NCBI RefSeq assembly: GCF_017311575.1
Contig: NZ_JAFFQY010000062.1
Span: 62,001-126,000, forward strand
Source of the DNA: Roseococcus thiosulfatophilus
GTDB taxonomy: Bacteria > Pseudomonadota > Alphaproteobacteria > Acetobacterales > Acetobacteraceae
DNA length: 64,000 nucleotides
Reading direction: 5' to 3'
A program made the translations under genes and the position numbers. The notes under the pieces were generated by a model. It made no database searches, was not told where the DNA came from, and saw nothing but the letters and a program-made list of their open reading frames with translations. Below, in pieces: positions 8,733 through 17,377 of the stretch; within the stretch, counting starts at the first letter, position 1; each line of letters starts with the position of its first letter.

Positions 8733-8774
8733 TCCCTCCTTTTCACTTGACACAGAGCGATAGCCCGCCCGCCC

Positions 8775-9047
8775 ATGGCCAACAACGCTTCCGCGCGCAA
8801 GCGCATCCGTCAGACCGCGAAGCGCACCGAGCGCAACCGTATGCGCCGTTCGCGCGTGCGTACCTTCCTGCGCAAGCTGGAACTGGCCATTGCCACCGCG
8901 GACAAGCCCAAGGCGGAGGCCGCGTTCCGCGAGGCCCAGCCTGAGATGCAGCGCGCCGTGACCAAGGGCGTGCTCCATCAGAACACCGTGGCCCGCAAGC
9001 TCTCGCGGCTGTCGGCCCGGATCAAGGCGCTCAGCGCCGCGGCCTGA
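8775..9047 (+). CDS. rpsT: 30S ribosomal protein S20
   Basis: A 90-residue, very basic protein that binds 16S rRNA early in small-subunit assembly. The start [13 protein letters not shown] and the long helical middle are typical, as is the length. The position directly before dnaA is conserved in many alphaproteobacteria. No good ribosome binding site is visible in front of the ATG, where the DNA is a GC-rich run of CCCGCCC. In enterobacteria S20 represses its own translation; the leader hairpin upstream would allow a comparable control, but this is inference. Confidence 0.97.
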   Translation: MANNASARKRIRQTAKRTERNRMRRSRVRTFLRKLELAIATADKPKAEAAFREAQPEMQRAVTKGVLHQNTVARKLSRLSARIKALSAAA

Positions 9048-9076
9048 GGCCAGCCCTCAAAATATCCATCTGTTGT

Positions 9077-9107
9077 GCGGCTGAAGGGGATTTCCCCTTC
9101 GGTCCGC
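9077..9107 (+). terminator. Hairpin after rpsT
   Basis: GAAGGGG (9083-9089) and CCCCTTC (9094-9100) form a perfect 7-bp stem with an ATTT loop. GCGG (9077-9080) and CCGC (9104-9107) extend it across a small bulge. No T-run follows. It is a plausible 3' end for the rpsT message, 30 bases after the stop. Confidence 0.5.
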
Positions 9108-9171
9108 ATTACTGCGTCCGCATACCTTCATGACAGTGGTGTTTCTTTGCCACATGTGTCGCTCTGTTTCA

Positions 9172-9296
9172 GAGTCCTGCGAAGTGACGTTCACTTCTTG
9201 CGCGGGACTCAGTTACTGTCGCGCGTAAGGTGAAAGGCGGGCGGGGCCGTTTGGCCCCCGGGACCCGGACAGGTGGCAATTGGTTCTCCGGGATTC
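9172..9296 (+). promoter_or_regulatory. dnaA upstream region: 17-bp palindrome and three GANTC sites
   Basis: The 304-base gap 9048-9351 before dnaA holds no gene. It has a perfect palindrome GAAGTGA-CGT-TCACTTC at 9181-9197, and GANTC sites at 9172-9176, 9206-9210 and 9292-9296. GANTC is the CcrM methylation target that tunes dnaA expression in Caulobacter. No clear pair of promoter hexamers and no convincing DnaA box was found by eye. A regulatory role is inferred from position. Confidence 0.4.
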
Positions 9297-9351
9297 GCCT
9301 CCCGGAAGGTTGAGCGGAAACATCTCCGCGGTGGAGAGGCAGAGGTCGGGA

Positions 9352-10779
9352 ATGAATCACGAAGCCGGCGAACTCCCCCCGAATGCCGGGAAGGCCGCCA
9401 CGGCCTGGGCCAAGGTTCGCAGCCGTCTCCGCCAGGAGGTGGGCGATGTGGAATACCGGACCTGGCTGCGCCAGCTCACCCTCTCGGGCCTGGAGGGGGA
9501 TGTCGCGCATATCACCCTTCCCACCCGCTTCCTGCGTGACTGGGTGCGCGACCATTACGGCGACCGCCTGCGCGTGCTGTGCCAGGCCGAGATGGGCGGC
9601 GTGCGCCGCGTGGAATTGCGCGTGGCGGCCGAGGCGCCGGAGCTGGTGCAGGAGGCCGTGGCCGCGCCCGCCTCGCCGCCTGGCCTCGCCGAGAGCCTGA
9701 GCCCCCCGCCCGCCGCACCCGCCGCCGCCACCGCCGAGGGCGGGAAGAATGACTGGCTGGTGCCGCTCGACCCGCGCTTCACCTTCGACAGCTTCGTCGT
9801 CGGCAAGCCCAATGAATTCGCCCATGCCTGCGCCCGCCGTGTCTCCGAACGCCCGGCCCAGGCGGGGTTCAACCCGCTCTTCCTCTATGGCGGGGTGGGG
9901 CTGGGCAAGACGCACCTCATGCACTCGATCGCCTGGTCCCTGCGCGAGCGCGAGAGCGAGCTGCAGATCGCCTACATGTCCGCCGAGAAGTTCATGTACC
10001 GCTTCATCAATGCGCTGCGGACGCAGAACATCATGGAGTTCAAGACGCAGCTGCGCTCGGTCCATGTGCTGATGGTGGATGACCTGCAGTTCCTGATCGG
10101 CAAGGACAACACGCAGGAGGAATTCTTCCACACCTTCAACGCGCTGATCGACGCCGGCAAGCAGATCATCATCTCGGCCGACAAGGCGCCGAATGACCTC
10201 TCGGGCATCGAGGACCGGCTGCGCACCCGCCTCTCAGGCGGCATCGTGGCCGATCTGCACGCCACCACCTATGAGCTGCGCCTCTCGATCCTCCAGGCCA
10301 AGGCGGCCCATGCGGGGGTGGAGGTGCCGGCGCGGGTGCTGGAATTGCTGGCGCGCAAGATCGCCTCCAATGTCCGGGACCTGGAGGGCGCGCTGAACCG
10401 CATCGTGGCCCATGCGCGCCTCTTCGGCCGGCCGATCACGCTGGAAAGCGTGCCCGAGGTGCTCTCGGACATCCTGCGCGCGCATGACAAGCGCCTGTCC
10501 ATCGACGACATCCAGCGCAAGGTGGCCGAGCACTACAATATCCGCCTGACCGAGATGGCCTCCGCCCGCCGCTCCCGCGCCGTGGCCCGGCCGCGCCAGG
10601 TGGCGATGTACCTGGCGAAGCAGCTCACCTCGCGCTCGCTGCCCGAGATCGGCAAGCGCTTCGGCAACCGCGACCATACGACGGTGCTGCACGCGGTGAA
10701 CAAGATCACGGAACTGATGCAGGAAGATCCGACCTTCGCCGAGGACGTGTCCCTGCTGCGCAAGATGCTGGAGATGTGA
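9352..10779 (+). CDS. dnaA: Chromosomal replication initiator DnaA
   Basis: A 475-residue AAA+ initiator that binds DnaA boxes and opens the origin. Domain I covers about residues 15-90, a Pro/Ala-rich linker 95-130, and the AAA+ domain has Walker A GGVGLGKT near 180-187 and Walker B VLMVDDLQF with Asp243-Asp244. The arginine-finger region EDRLRTRLSGG follows, and the C-terminal DNA-binding signature GNRDHTTVLHAVNKI is intact. I start at ATG 9352, which gives a normal N-terminus; an in-frame TTG at 9280 adds 24 unlikely residues. proC follows at once. The replication origin itself is not evident next to the gene. Confidence 0.97.
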   Translation: MNHEAGELPPNAGKAATAWAKVRSRLRQEVGDVEYRTWLRQLTLSGLEGDVAHITLPTRFLRDWVRDHYGDRLRVLCQAEMGGVRRVELRVAAEAPELVQEAVAAPASPPGLAESLSPPPAAPAAATAEGGKNDWLVPLDPRFTFDSFVVGKPNEFAHACARRVSERPAQAGFNPLFLYGGVGLGKTHLMHSIAWSLRERESELQIAYMSAEKFMYRFINALRTQNIMEFKTQLRSVHVLMVDDLQFLIGKDNTQEEFFHTFNALIDAGKQIIISADKAPNDLSGIEDRLRTRLSGGIVADLHATTYELRLSILQAKAAHAGVEVPARVLELLARKIASNVRDLEGALNRIVAHARLFGRPITLESVPEVLSDILRAHDKRLSIDDIQRKVAEHYNIRLTEMASARRSRAVARPRQVAMYLAKQLTSRSLPEIGKRFGNRDHTTVLHAVNKITELMQEDPTFAEDVSLLRKMLEM

Positions 10780-10781
10780 CC

Positions 10782-11591
10782 ATGGCGCTTCCCCCCCTGC
10801 TGCTCCTGGGTTGCGGCAAGATGGGCGGGGCCATGCTGTCCGGCTGGCTCGAACAGGGGCTGCCGCCCGAGACGGTGGTGGTCGAGCCCCATGCGCCGGC
10901 CATGGCCGCTTTCGCCGGCCGGGTTCGCCACGTTGCCACCACGGGCGAAATCCCCGCGGGTTTCCAGCCCGCCGCCGTCATCCTGGCCACCAAGCCGCAG
11001 GAGGCGCCGGTCGCCATCCCGGCCCTCGCGCCCTTCGCCCGGCCGGAGACGGTGTTCCTCTCCATCATGGCCGGCAAGACGGTGGCGGGGCTCTCCGCCC
11101 TGCTGGGCGGGGAAGCGCGGGTGGTGCGCGCCATGCCCAACACGCCCGCCGCCGTGCGCCAGGGCTTCACCGTGGGCTTCGCGGGCGCAGGCGTGGACGC
11201 GGGCCAGCGCGATCTCTGCGACCGGTTGCTCTCCGCGATCGGCGAGGCCGCCTGGGTGGAGGATGAGGGCATGATCGACGCCGTCACCGCCGTCTCGGGC
11301 GGCGGGCCCGCCTATGTCTTCCTGCTGGCCGAGGTGATGGAGGCCGCCGCCCTCGACCAGGGCCTGCCGCCCGACCTCGCCCGCCGCATGGCGCGCGCCA
11401 CGGTCGCGGGTTCCGGGGCGCTGCTGGGCGCGAGCGACCAGGATGCCGCGGCCTTGCGCCGCGCCGTCACCAGCCCCAAGGGCACGACGGAACGCGCGCT
11501 GGCCGTGCTGATGCGGGAGGGCGCCCTGCCGGACCTGATGCGCGAGGCCATCGCGGCCGCCACCGCGCGCTCGCGCGAACTGGCGGGCTGA
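10782..11591 (+). CDS. proC: Pyrroline-5-carboxylate reductase
   Basis: A 269-residue NAD(P)H-dependent enzyme for the last step of proline synthesis. The Rossmann turn GCGKMGGAML is at the N-terminus, RAMPNTPA in the middle, and AVSGGGPAYVFLLAEVMEAAA is the ProC signature in the helical dimerisation domain. The C-terminal SPKGTTERAL block is also typical. ATG 10782 is 2 bases past the dnaA stop with GGAG 9 bases upstream; GTG 10776, overlapping the dnaA stop, is an alternative. Co-transcription with dnaA is likely from the spacing. Confidence 0.93.
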   Translation: MALPPLLLLGCGKMGGAMLSGWLEQGLPPETVVVEPHAPAMAAFAGRVRHVATTGEIPAGFQPAAVILATKPQEAPVAIPALAPFARPETVFLSIMAGKTVAGLSALLGGEARVVRAMPNTPAAVRQGFTVGFAGAGVDAGQRDLCDRLLSAIGEAAWVEDEGMIDAVTAVSGGGPAYVFLLAEVMEAAALDQGLPPDLARRMARATVAGSGALLGASDQDAAALRRAVTSPKGTTERALAVLMREGALPDLMREAIAAATARSRELAG

Positions 11592-11595
11592 GGGG

Positions 11596-11796
11596 TTACT
11601 CCACCCGCCTGCCGCCCGCGCCCCAGATCATCAGCCACTTGGCCGGCCAGACCCAGATAATCCCTACAACAACGTAATAAACGGTCTGAACGGCCCAGTG
11701 CGCCAACACCACGTAATCGCCCAACGCGACCACTGCCAAAATATATAAAACAAATCCGACGATGCCGATCAGGATGGCGAGAGACGTGCGTGACAT
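11596..11796 (-). CDS. DUF2842 small membrane protein
   Basis: A 66-residue protein with two membrane segments, about residues 5-27 and 34-55, and the family-like stretch VQTVYYVVVGIIWVWPAKWLMIW. This matches DUF2842, a short inner-membrane family known mainly from alphaproteobacteria, of unknown function. Its stop lies 4 bases from the convergent proC stop. The coding sequence uses many more A/T-ending codons than its neighbours (for example at 11655-11760), which may reflect the hydrophobic composition or recent acquisition. The start at ATG 11796 gives the family's usual length. Confidence 0.75.
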   Translation of the reverse strand: MSRTSLAILIGIVGFVLYILAVVALGDYVVLAHWAVQTVYYVVVGIIWVWPAKWLMIWGAGGRRVE

Positions 11797-11897
11797 GGTG
11801 TTGACCTGATCTCCTGCGGAACCATTGCCATAAAACTGCGGGCGCGCTTGCGGATTACTGGCGGCAAGGCGTAGTCTGCACGAAGGCGCCTTTCTGC

Positions 11898-11916
11898 GCG
11901 GTCCGTCGCGGACCGC
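11898..11916 (+). promoter_or_regulatory. Palindromic hairpin just before apt
   Basis: GCGGTCCG (11898-11905) and CGGACCGC (11909-11916) form a perfect 8-bp stem with a TCG loop, 22 bases before the apt start. It could be a leader structure of apt or an operator in the apt/DUF2842 divergent region. No purine-riboswitch-like sequence was recognised. Confidence 0.35.
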
Positions 11917-11938
11917 CCGCCGAGCACCGAAGAAAGCC

Positions 11939-12463
11939 GTGACCGAGAGCGAACTCAAGCGCCACATCCGTGGCATCCCGGATTTTCCCAAGCCCGGAAT
12001 CCTGTTCTACGACATCTCGACCTTGCTCAGGAATGCGCAAGCCTGGAAGGCCGCCATGTCGGCCATGGCCGCGCGCGTCACCCCGCACCGCCCGCAGGTG
12101 CTGGCCGGCATCGAAAGCCGCGGCTTCCTGCTGGCCGCCCCGCTGGCGCTCGAACTCGGCCTCGGCTTCATCATGCTCCGTAAGCCGCGCAAGCTGCCGG
12201 GCGAGACCATCGGCCTCGACTACGCGCTGGAATACGGCACGGACCGGATCGAGATGCAGGCCGACGCCATCACCCCCGGGCAGCGTGTGGTCCTGCTCGA
12301 TGACCTGCTGGCCACCGGCGGCACCATGGCGGCGGGCGTGGCGCTGCTGCGCCAGGCCGGCGCCGAGGTGCCCGCGGTGGCCACCATGCTGGAACTGACC
12401 TTCCTCGGCGGAAGGAGGCGCCTCGATGTCCCAGTCGAAACCCTCCTCGCCTACGACGAGTAG
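11939..12463 (+). CDS. apt: Adenine phosphoribosyltransferase
   Basis: A 174-residue purine-salvage enzyme that makes AMP from adenine and [17 protein letters not shown] near the N-terminus and [12 protein letters not shown] are family blocks, and [14 protein letters not shown] is the PRPP-binding motif with its two acidic residues. The start is GTG at 11939, giving the normal length. The last 38 bases overlap the start of the following LOV kinase gene, which is unusually long for an overlap between unrelated functions and suggests co-expression. Confidence 0.95.
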   Translation: MTESELKRHIRGIPDFPKPGILFYDISTLLRNAQAWKAAMSAMAARVTPHRPQVLAGIESRGFLLAAPLALELGLGFIMLRKPRKLPGETIGLDYALEYGTDRIEMQADAITPGQRVVLLDDLLATGGTMAAGVALLRQAGAEVPAVATMLELTFLGGRRRLDVPVETLLAYDE

Positions 12464-14504
12464 CGCCCCCGCGCGGCCTCCGGCCCCGCCGGAGATCCGC
12501 CGCGATGCGGGCGGCAACGCCTATCTGGACGGCAGTGGCAACGCCATCTCGGCCGCTGGGCTGGATGGCGTGCTGGCGCTGGCCATCGCGGCCGCGCCCA
12601 CGGGCATCACGCTCGCCGACCCCTCCCTGCATGACTGCCCCATCGTCTTCATGAACCCGGCCTTCGCCCAGATCACGGGCTATCCGGCCGAGGAGGTGCT
12701 GGGCCGCAACTGCCGCTTCCTCCAGGGCAAGTCCACCGAGGTCACGGCCGTGCGGGCCTTGCGCCGCGCCATCGCGGACCGCAAGCCCGTCACGGTGGAG
12801 TTCACCAACCACCGCCGCGACGGCCGCCGCTTCACCAATGAGCTGCGCCTCTCGCCCGTCTTCGGCGAGGACGGCACGCTGCTGGCCTTCGTCGGCATTC
12901 AGCACGACGTCACCGCCCGCAAGCGCGCCGAGAAGGAGGCCGCGAAGGCCCGCCGCGCCGCCGAACGCGCCAGCCAGGAAAAGAGCGATTTCCTGGCTTT
13001 CACGAGCCACGAGGTCCGCACGCCCCTGCATGGCGTCATGGGCACGCTCTCTCTGCTGCTCGACACGCCGCTGGACGCCGAGCAGCGCGCCTATGCCGAG
13101 ACGGCGCGGCGCTGCGGCGCCACCCTGCTGCAGACCGTGAACGAATTGCTGGACATGTCGCGCATCGAGGCCGGCAAGCTCGACATCCATCCCGCCCCAT
13201 TCAGCCTGGCCGATGTCGTGAAGGATGTGCTGGACCTGCTGGCACCGGCGGCGGCCGAGAAGGGCATCGAGCTGTCGGCCAGCCTCGACCACCTGCTGCC
13301 CGCGCAGCTGGTGGGCGACGCCATGCGCATCCGCCAGGTGCTGATGAACCTCGCCGACAACGCGGTGAAGTTCACCCATCGCGGCAGCGTGGAGTTGCGC
13401 CTCGCCGCCCTGCCCGAGGGCCATGTGGGCTTCGCCGTGACCGACACCGGCATCGGCATCCCGCCCAAGCTGCGCCAGAAGCTGTTCAGCCGCTTCACCC
13501 AGATCGGCGCGGGGGGCGACCAGCCGGGCTCGGGCCTCGGGCTCGCCATCTGCCAGCGCCTCGTCTCGCTGATGGGCGGGCAAATCGCGGTGGACAGCAC
13601 GCCGGGCCGCGGGAGCACCTTCTTCTTCGACCTGCCCTTGCCGCCCGTGCCGGCCTCGGGCGCGCCGCCCAGCCGCCTCGCCCCCCGGCGCGAGACGGCG
13701 CCGCCGCCCAGCCTGGCCCATGGGCGCATCCTGCTGGCCGAGGATGGCAAGGCCAACCAGCTCGTCGCCGTCGCCATCCTCCGCAAGGCCGGCTACACGG
13801 TGGAGCTGGCGCGCGACGGGGCCGAGGCCGCCGCCTGCGCCGAGTCCGGCGACTACGACCTGATCCTGATGGATCTGCGCATGCCGCTGATGGATGGCTA
13901 TGCCGCCACGCGCGCCATTCGCGCCATCCGTGGCCCGCGCGGCCGCGTGCCCATCATCGCCATGACCGCTAGCGTGATGCCCGATGACGCGGAACGCTGC
14001 CTGGAGGTCGGCATGGATGGCCACCTGCCCAAGCCGCTGGACCGGCTGGAACTGCTGCGGGCGGTGGAGCGCGTCATCGCAAGCCGCCCCCGCCGGCCCC
14101 TCCCGACCGTCGCCGAGCCTGGCCCGCAGCTCCAGCCGCCGCTGCTGGACCGCGAGACGCTGGAGGAATTGCGCGCCGCCGTGGGTCCGGGCCGCCTGCC
14201 CCGCCTCATCAGCGTCTTCGCCGCCGAGACCAAGGACCGCGTGCGCCGCATGCACGGCCTGACAGACCCCGCCCGGGTGGAGGATGAGGCGCACAGCCTC
14301 AAGGCCTCCGCCGCCACCTTCGGCGCCATCGCCCTGCGGGATGCGGCGCGGGATCTCGAAGAGGCCTGCCGCCGCGCGGACCAGCCCGCCTGGCGCCAGA
14401 TCCTGGACATCCTGCCAGGCCTCGCGGAGCGCAGCATCGCCGCCTTCCCCGTGGCGCGGGGCGAAGGACGGGGCCGAATCTCGGAAGGCGGCGGCGCGGA
14501 GTAG
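12426..14504 (+). CDS. LOV-domain hybrid histidine kinase (LOV-HisKA-HATPase-REC-HPt)
   Basis: A 692-residue soluble kinase without membrane segments. A LOV/PAS domain spans about residues 45-165 and has the photoactive signature GRNCRFLQG with Cys96, plus Asn128, Asn138 and Gln159, the residues that contact FMN in known LOV proteins. HisKA follows with [10 protein letters not shown] (His195), then a HATPase domain with Asn312 and DTGIGIP. A receiver domain has acidic Glu439-Asp440, Asp483 and Lys536, and a C-terminal HPt-like helix bundle has [12 protein letters not shown] (His623). The predicted job is blue-light sensing through a Cys-flavin adduct, feeding a phosphorelay. The start overlaps apt by 38 bases. 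No output response regulator is encoded next to it. Confidence 0.9.
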   Translation: MSQSKPSSPTTSSAPARPPAPPEIRRDAGGNAYLDGSGNAISAAGLDGVLALAIAAAPTGITLADPSLHDCPIVFMNPAFAQITGYPAEEVLGRNCRFLQGKSTEVTAVRALRRAIADRKPVTVEFTNHRRDGRRFTNELRLSPVFGEDGTLLAFVGIQHDVTARKRAEKEAAKARRAAERASQEKSDFLAFTSHEVRTPLHGVMGTLSLLLDTPLDAEQRAYAETARRCGATLLQTVNELLDMSRIEAGKLDIHPAPFSLADVVKDVLDLLAPAAAEKGIELSASLDHLLPAQLVGDAMRIRQVLMNLADNAVKFTHRGSVELRLAALPEGHVGFAVTDTGIGIPPKLRQKLFSRFTQIGAGGDQPGSGLGLAICQRLVSLMGGQIAVDSTPGRGSTFFFDLPLPPVPASGAPPSRLAPRRETAPPPSLAHGRILLAEDGKANQLVAVAILRKAGYTVELARDGAEAAACAESGDYDLILMDLRMPLMDGYAATRAIRAIRGPRGRVPIIAMTASVMPDDAERCLEVGMDGHLPKPLDRLELLRAVERVIASRPRRPLPTVAEPGPQLQPPLLDRETLEELRAAVGPGRLPRLISVFAAETKDRVRRMHGLTDPARVEDEAHSLKASAATFGAIALRDAARDLEEACRRADQPAWRQILDILPGLAERSIAAFPVARGEGRGRISEGGGAE

Positions 14505-14507
14505 GGG

Positions 14508-14885
14508 CTACCCCCGCCCCGCCATGGCCCGGAGCCGCGCGGCGATGGCCTCCAGCTCCTCCAGCGCCTCCACCACGCCGGGCGCCTCGGGGGCGGTGGG
14601 GGTCTCGGGCTCGCCTTCGGCCAACAGGCGCTGCACGCCCTTGATCGTGTAGCCCTCGGTGTAGAGCAGGCCGGAGATGCGCCGCAGCAGCGCGAGGTCC
14701 TCCGGGCGGTAGTAGCGCCGGCCACCACCCCGCTTGAGCGGCTTGAGCTGGGGGAACTTGGTCTCCCAGAAGCGCAGCACATGCTGCGGTACGCTCAACT
14801 GTTCCGAGGCCTCGCTGATGGTGCGGAAGGCCTGGGCGGATTTGCGGGGCCGCGAACGGGAATCGGGTTCGGCCACGTCACTCAT
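14508..14885 (-). CDS. MerR-family transcriptional regulator
   Basis: A 125-residue protein with a winged-helix MerR DNA-binding domain at about residues 20-90: [22 protein letters not shown] and [11 protein letters not shown] are the usual recognition and wing segments. The C-terminal part is short, Glu/Ala-rich and probably a coiled-coil dimerisation helix; it has no cysteine cluster, so metal sensing is unlikely. It overlaps ihfA by 4 bases. The pairing of this regulator type with ihfA behind plsX-fabH is conserved in alphaproteobacteria, though the ligand and targets are not known to me. Confidence 0.88.
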   Translation of the reverse strand: MSDVAEPDSRSRPRKSAQAFRTISEASEQLSVPQHVLRFWETKFPQLKPLKRGGGRRYYRPEDLALLRRISGLLYTEGYTIKGVQRLLAEGEPETPTAPEAPGVVEALEELEAIAARLRAMAGRG

Positions 14886-15196
14886 GTTCGGGCGGCCTCG
14901 CGCGGGATGGGCGTGCCGTTGATGCGGGCCTTGAGCACCTGGCTCGGCCGGAAGGTCAGGACGCGGCGGGGCAGGATGGGCACCTCCACCCCGGTCTTGG
15001 GGTTGCGGCCGATCCGCTGGCCCTTCTCGCGCAGCAGGAAGGTGCCGAAGCCCGAGATCTTCACCGTCTCGCCCGCTTCCAGCGTGGCGGAGATGCGCTC
15101 CAGCACCGCCTCCAGCAGGTCGGCGGATTCATGCCGCGACAGACCCACCTCGGCATAGATGGCTTCCGCCAGCCCGGCCCGCGTCAAGGTTTCCAT
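14882..15196 (-). CDS. ihfA: Integration host factor alpha subunit
   Basis: A 104-residue DNA-bending protein of the HU/IHF family. It has the N-terminal helical part ([20 protein letters not shown]), [21 protein letters not shown], which is the DNA-binding arm region, and a C-terminal [13 protein letters not shown]. The proline-tipped arm after NPKTG fits IHF more than HU. ATG at 15196 gives the standard start; upstream in-frame codons are non-conserved. It is downstream of fabH across about 118 bases and overlaps merR. IHF-alpha would pair with an IHF-beta encoded elsewhere. Confidence 0.93.
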   Translation of the reverse strand: METLTRAGLAEAIYAEVGLSRHESADLLEAVLERISATLEAGETVKISGFGTFLLREKGQRIGRNPKTGVEVPILPRRVLTFRPSQVLKARINGTPIPREAART

Positions 15197-15314
15197 GGTG
15201 CCCCACCCACAAGTGCCTGTCCTTGAAACAAAGCCAGGACTGGGCGGGCGCGTCAATCCGTTTCGTATCAACGCTGCATTGCCAGGCGCGGACGCATTTC
15301 AGGCCGGGGGTGGT

Positions 15315-16268
15315 TCAAAACCGGACCAGCGCCGCGCCCCAGGTCAGCCCGCCGCCAATCGCCTCCAGCAGCACCATGTCGCCGGGGCGGATGCGCCCCT
15401 CCTCCACGGCTTCGGCCAGCGCCAGCGGCACCGAGGCGGCGGAGGTGTTGGCGTGCCGGTCCACCGTGACCACCACACGCTCCGGCGGCAGGCCGAGCTT
15501 GCGGCCCATCGCCTCGATGATGCGGATATTGGCCTGGTGCGGGACCAGCCAGTCCACCTCGGCCCGCGTCAGGCCATTGGCGGCCAGCGCCTCCTCCACC
15601 ACGGCGGCGAGCTTGGTCACGGCGTGCTTGAACACCTCGCGCCCCGCCATCCGCAGCGGCCCGCCCGTGCCCTCGACATAGAGGATGTCCGAATGCCGCC
15701 CATCCGCGTGCAGGTGGGTGGACAGGACGCCGCGGCCATCCGCGCGGTCCTCGGCGCGGAGAAACACCGCCCCCGCGCCATCGCCGAACAGCACGCAGGT
15801 GCCGCGGTCGGTCCAGTCCATGATGCGCGAATAGACCTCGGCGCCGATGACCAGCGCGGTGCGGGCCTGGCCCGCGCGCAGCATCGCGTCGGCGATGGAC
15901 AGCGCGTAGATGAAGCCCGTGCAGGCGGCCGAGACGTCGAAGGCGAAGCCGCCCTCCATGCCCAGCTCGCGCTGGATATGCGCGGCGGTGGAGGGGAAGG
16001 CGTTGTCGGGCGTGGCGGTGGCCACGATCACCATGTCCACCTCGGCGGCGGTGGCGCCGGCCTGGGCCAGGGCCCGGCGGGCGGCCTCGGCGCCGAGGCT
16101 GGTGCAGGTCTCACCCGGGCCGGCGATGTGGCGGCGGGTGATGCCGCTGCGCTCGCGAATCCATTCGTCGCTGGTGTCGAGGCCGTGGCGCGCGGCCAGC
16201 GCCGCATTGTCCACCACTTGCGCGGGCAGGCAGCCGCCGCACCCCAGGATCACGGAACGAAGGGGCAT
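15315..16268 (-). CDS. fabH: 3-oxoacyl-ACP synthase III
   Basis: A 317-residue thiolase-fold enzyme that condenses acetyl-CoA with malonyl-ACP to start type II fatty acid synthesis. The catalytic triad is visible as Cys116 in SAACTGF, His244 in VPHQANIRI and Asn274 in RHANTSAAS. GDGAGAVFL and the C-terminal GGGLTWGAALVRF are typical. It lies 9 bases after plsX on the same strand, in the usual rpmF-plsX-fabH lipid synthesis cluster, so membrane lipid supply is co-regulated with a ribosomal protein gene. Confidence 0.96.
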   Translation of the reverse strand: MPLRSVILGCGGCLPAQVVDNAALAARHGLDTSDEWIRERSGITRRHIAGPGETCTSLGAEAARRALAQAGATAAEVDMVIVATATPDNAFPSTAAHIQRELGMEGGFAFDVSAACTGFIYALSIADAMLRAGQARTALVIGAEVYSRIMDWTDRGTCVLFGDGAGAVFLRAEDRADGRGVLSTHLHADGRHSDILYVEGTGGPLRMAGREVFKHAVTKLAAVVEEALAANGLTRAEVDWLVPHQANIRIIEAMGRKLGLPPERVVVTVDRHANTSAASVPLALAEAVEEGRIRPGDMVLLEAIGGGLTWGAALVRF

Positions 16269-16277
16269 CTTGGCGTA

Positions 16278-17351
16278 TCAGTCCTGCCGGGCGACGAGGG
16301 GGGGTGTCTCGGGGGCGAGGCGCGAGAGGCTCTCGCGGATCTGCTGGGTGAAGCCATGGGTCACCATGTCCATGGCCACATCCACCGCATGGGCGAACCC
16401 CGTGGCATCCGTGCCGCCATGGGATTTCACCACGACGCCGTTCAGCCCCAGCAGGATGGCGCCGTTGTAGCGGCGCGGGTCCATCCATTCGCGCAGGCGT
16501 TCCAGCGCCGGGCGGGCCAGCAGGTAGCCGAGGCGCGCGGGAATGGAGGAGGTGAAGACCTGCTTCAGCAGCCCCCCCATCAGCTTCAGCGCGCCCTCGC
16601 CGGTCTTGAGCGCCACATTGCCGGTGAAGCCGTCCATCACCACCACGTCCACCGTGCCGGCCGCGATGTCATGGCCCTCGATGAAGCCGTGGAAATTCAG
16701 GCCGGAGGCGCCGCCGCGCAGCACCTCGGCCGCCTGGCGCACGCGCTCATCGCCCTTCAGCTCCTCGCTGCCGACATTCATCAGGCCGATGGAGGGGGCG
16801 GGCAGGCCGAGCACCGCGCGCGCGAAGGCGTCGCCCATGATGGCGAATTCGACCAGGTTGCGCGCGTCGCACTGCACATTGGCGCCGAGGTCGAGCATGA
16901 CCACGTCGCCGCGCGAGGAAGGTGCTATGGCCGCCAGCGCCGGCCGCCCGATCTCGGGCATGGTCTTCACGACGATCTTGGCCAGCGCCATCAGCGCGCC
17001 GGTGTTCCCGGCGGAGACGACGCCCGCGGCCTCACCGGCCGCGACGGCGTCAATGGCCAGCCGCATGGAGGAGTTGCGGCCCTGGCGCAGCGCCTGGGTC
17101 GGCTTCATGTCGCCCGGGATGGCATCGGGCGCGTGGCGGATGGCGCAGAGCTTGGCCGCCCCCGGCCGCGTGGCCAGGAGGGGCGTCAGCTTCGCCTCGT
17201 CGCCCACCAGCAGGAAGCGGGCCTGCGGATGGCGTTCCGCGGCCAGTTCCAGCCCGTCCAGGACGGATTGCGGGGCATGGTCCCCGCCCATCGCGTCAAT
17301 GGCGAGGGAGAAACGCCGGAGGCTTCCCTCCGCGGGCGTGGCCACATTCAC
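16278..17351 (-). CDS. plsX: Phosphate acyltransferase PlsX
   Basis: A 357-residue peripheral membrane enzyme that turns acyl-ACP into acyl-phosphate for phospholipid synthesis. LAIDAMGGDHAP near the N-terminus and VVSAGNTGALMALAKI are family signatures, and NVGSEELKGDERV and GDIAA-type segments follow. The start is GTG 17351, with GTG 17345 as a close alternative; neither has a strong ribosome site. It sits between rpmF and fabH, all on the minus strand, in an arrangement found across proteobacteria. Confidence 0.95.
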   Translation of the reverse strand: MNVATPAEGSLRRFSLAIDAMGGDHAPQSVLDGLELAAERHPQARFLLVGDEAKLTPLLATRPGAAKLCAIRHAPDAIPGDMKPTQALRQGRNSSMRLAIDAVAAGEAAGVVSAGNTGALMALAKIVVKTMPEIGRPALAAIAPSSRGDVVMLDLGANVQCDARNLVEFAIMGDAFARAVLGLPAPSIGLMNVGSEELKGDERVRQAAEVLRGGASGLNFHGFIEGHDIAAGTVDVVVMDGFTGNVALKTGEGALKLMGGLLKQVFTSSIPARLGYLLARPALERLREWMDPRRYNGAILLGLNGVVVKSHGGTDATGFAHAVDVAMDMVTHGFTQQIRESLSRLAPETPPLVARQD

Positions 17352-17377
17352 CGCAGCTGGGTCCCGCGCCGCCGGCC

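Noticed and set aside
8747-8752. Perfect TTGACA before rpsT
   Set aside because: A -10 at normal spacing would overlap the rpsT start codon and no suitable hexamer is there; the pair at 8669-8697 fits better.
9048-9351. Possible replication origin next to dnaA
   Set aside because: The best DnaA-box-like words found by eye match only about six of nine positions, and there is no cluster of boxes or AT-rich unwinding stretch.
12270-14294. 674-codon open frame on the minus strand
   Set aside because: It is the complement of apt and the LOV kinase, has low-complexity Gly/Ala/Arg/His-rich sequence and no family motif; long antisense frames are usual in such GC-rich DNA.
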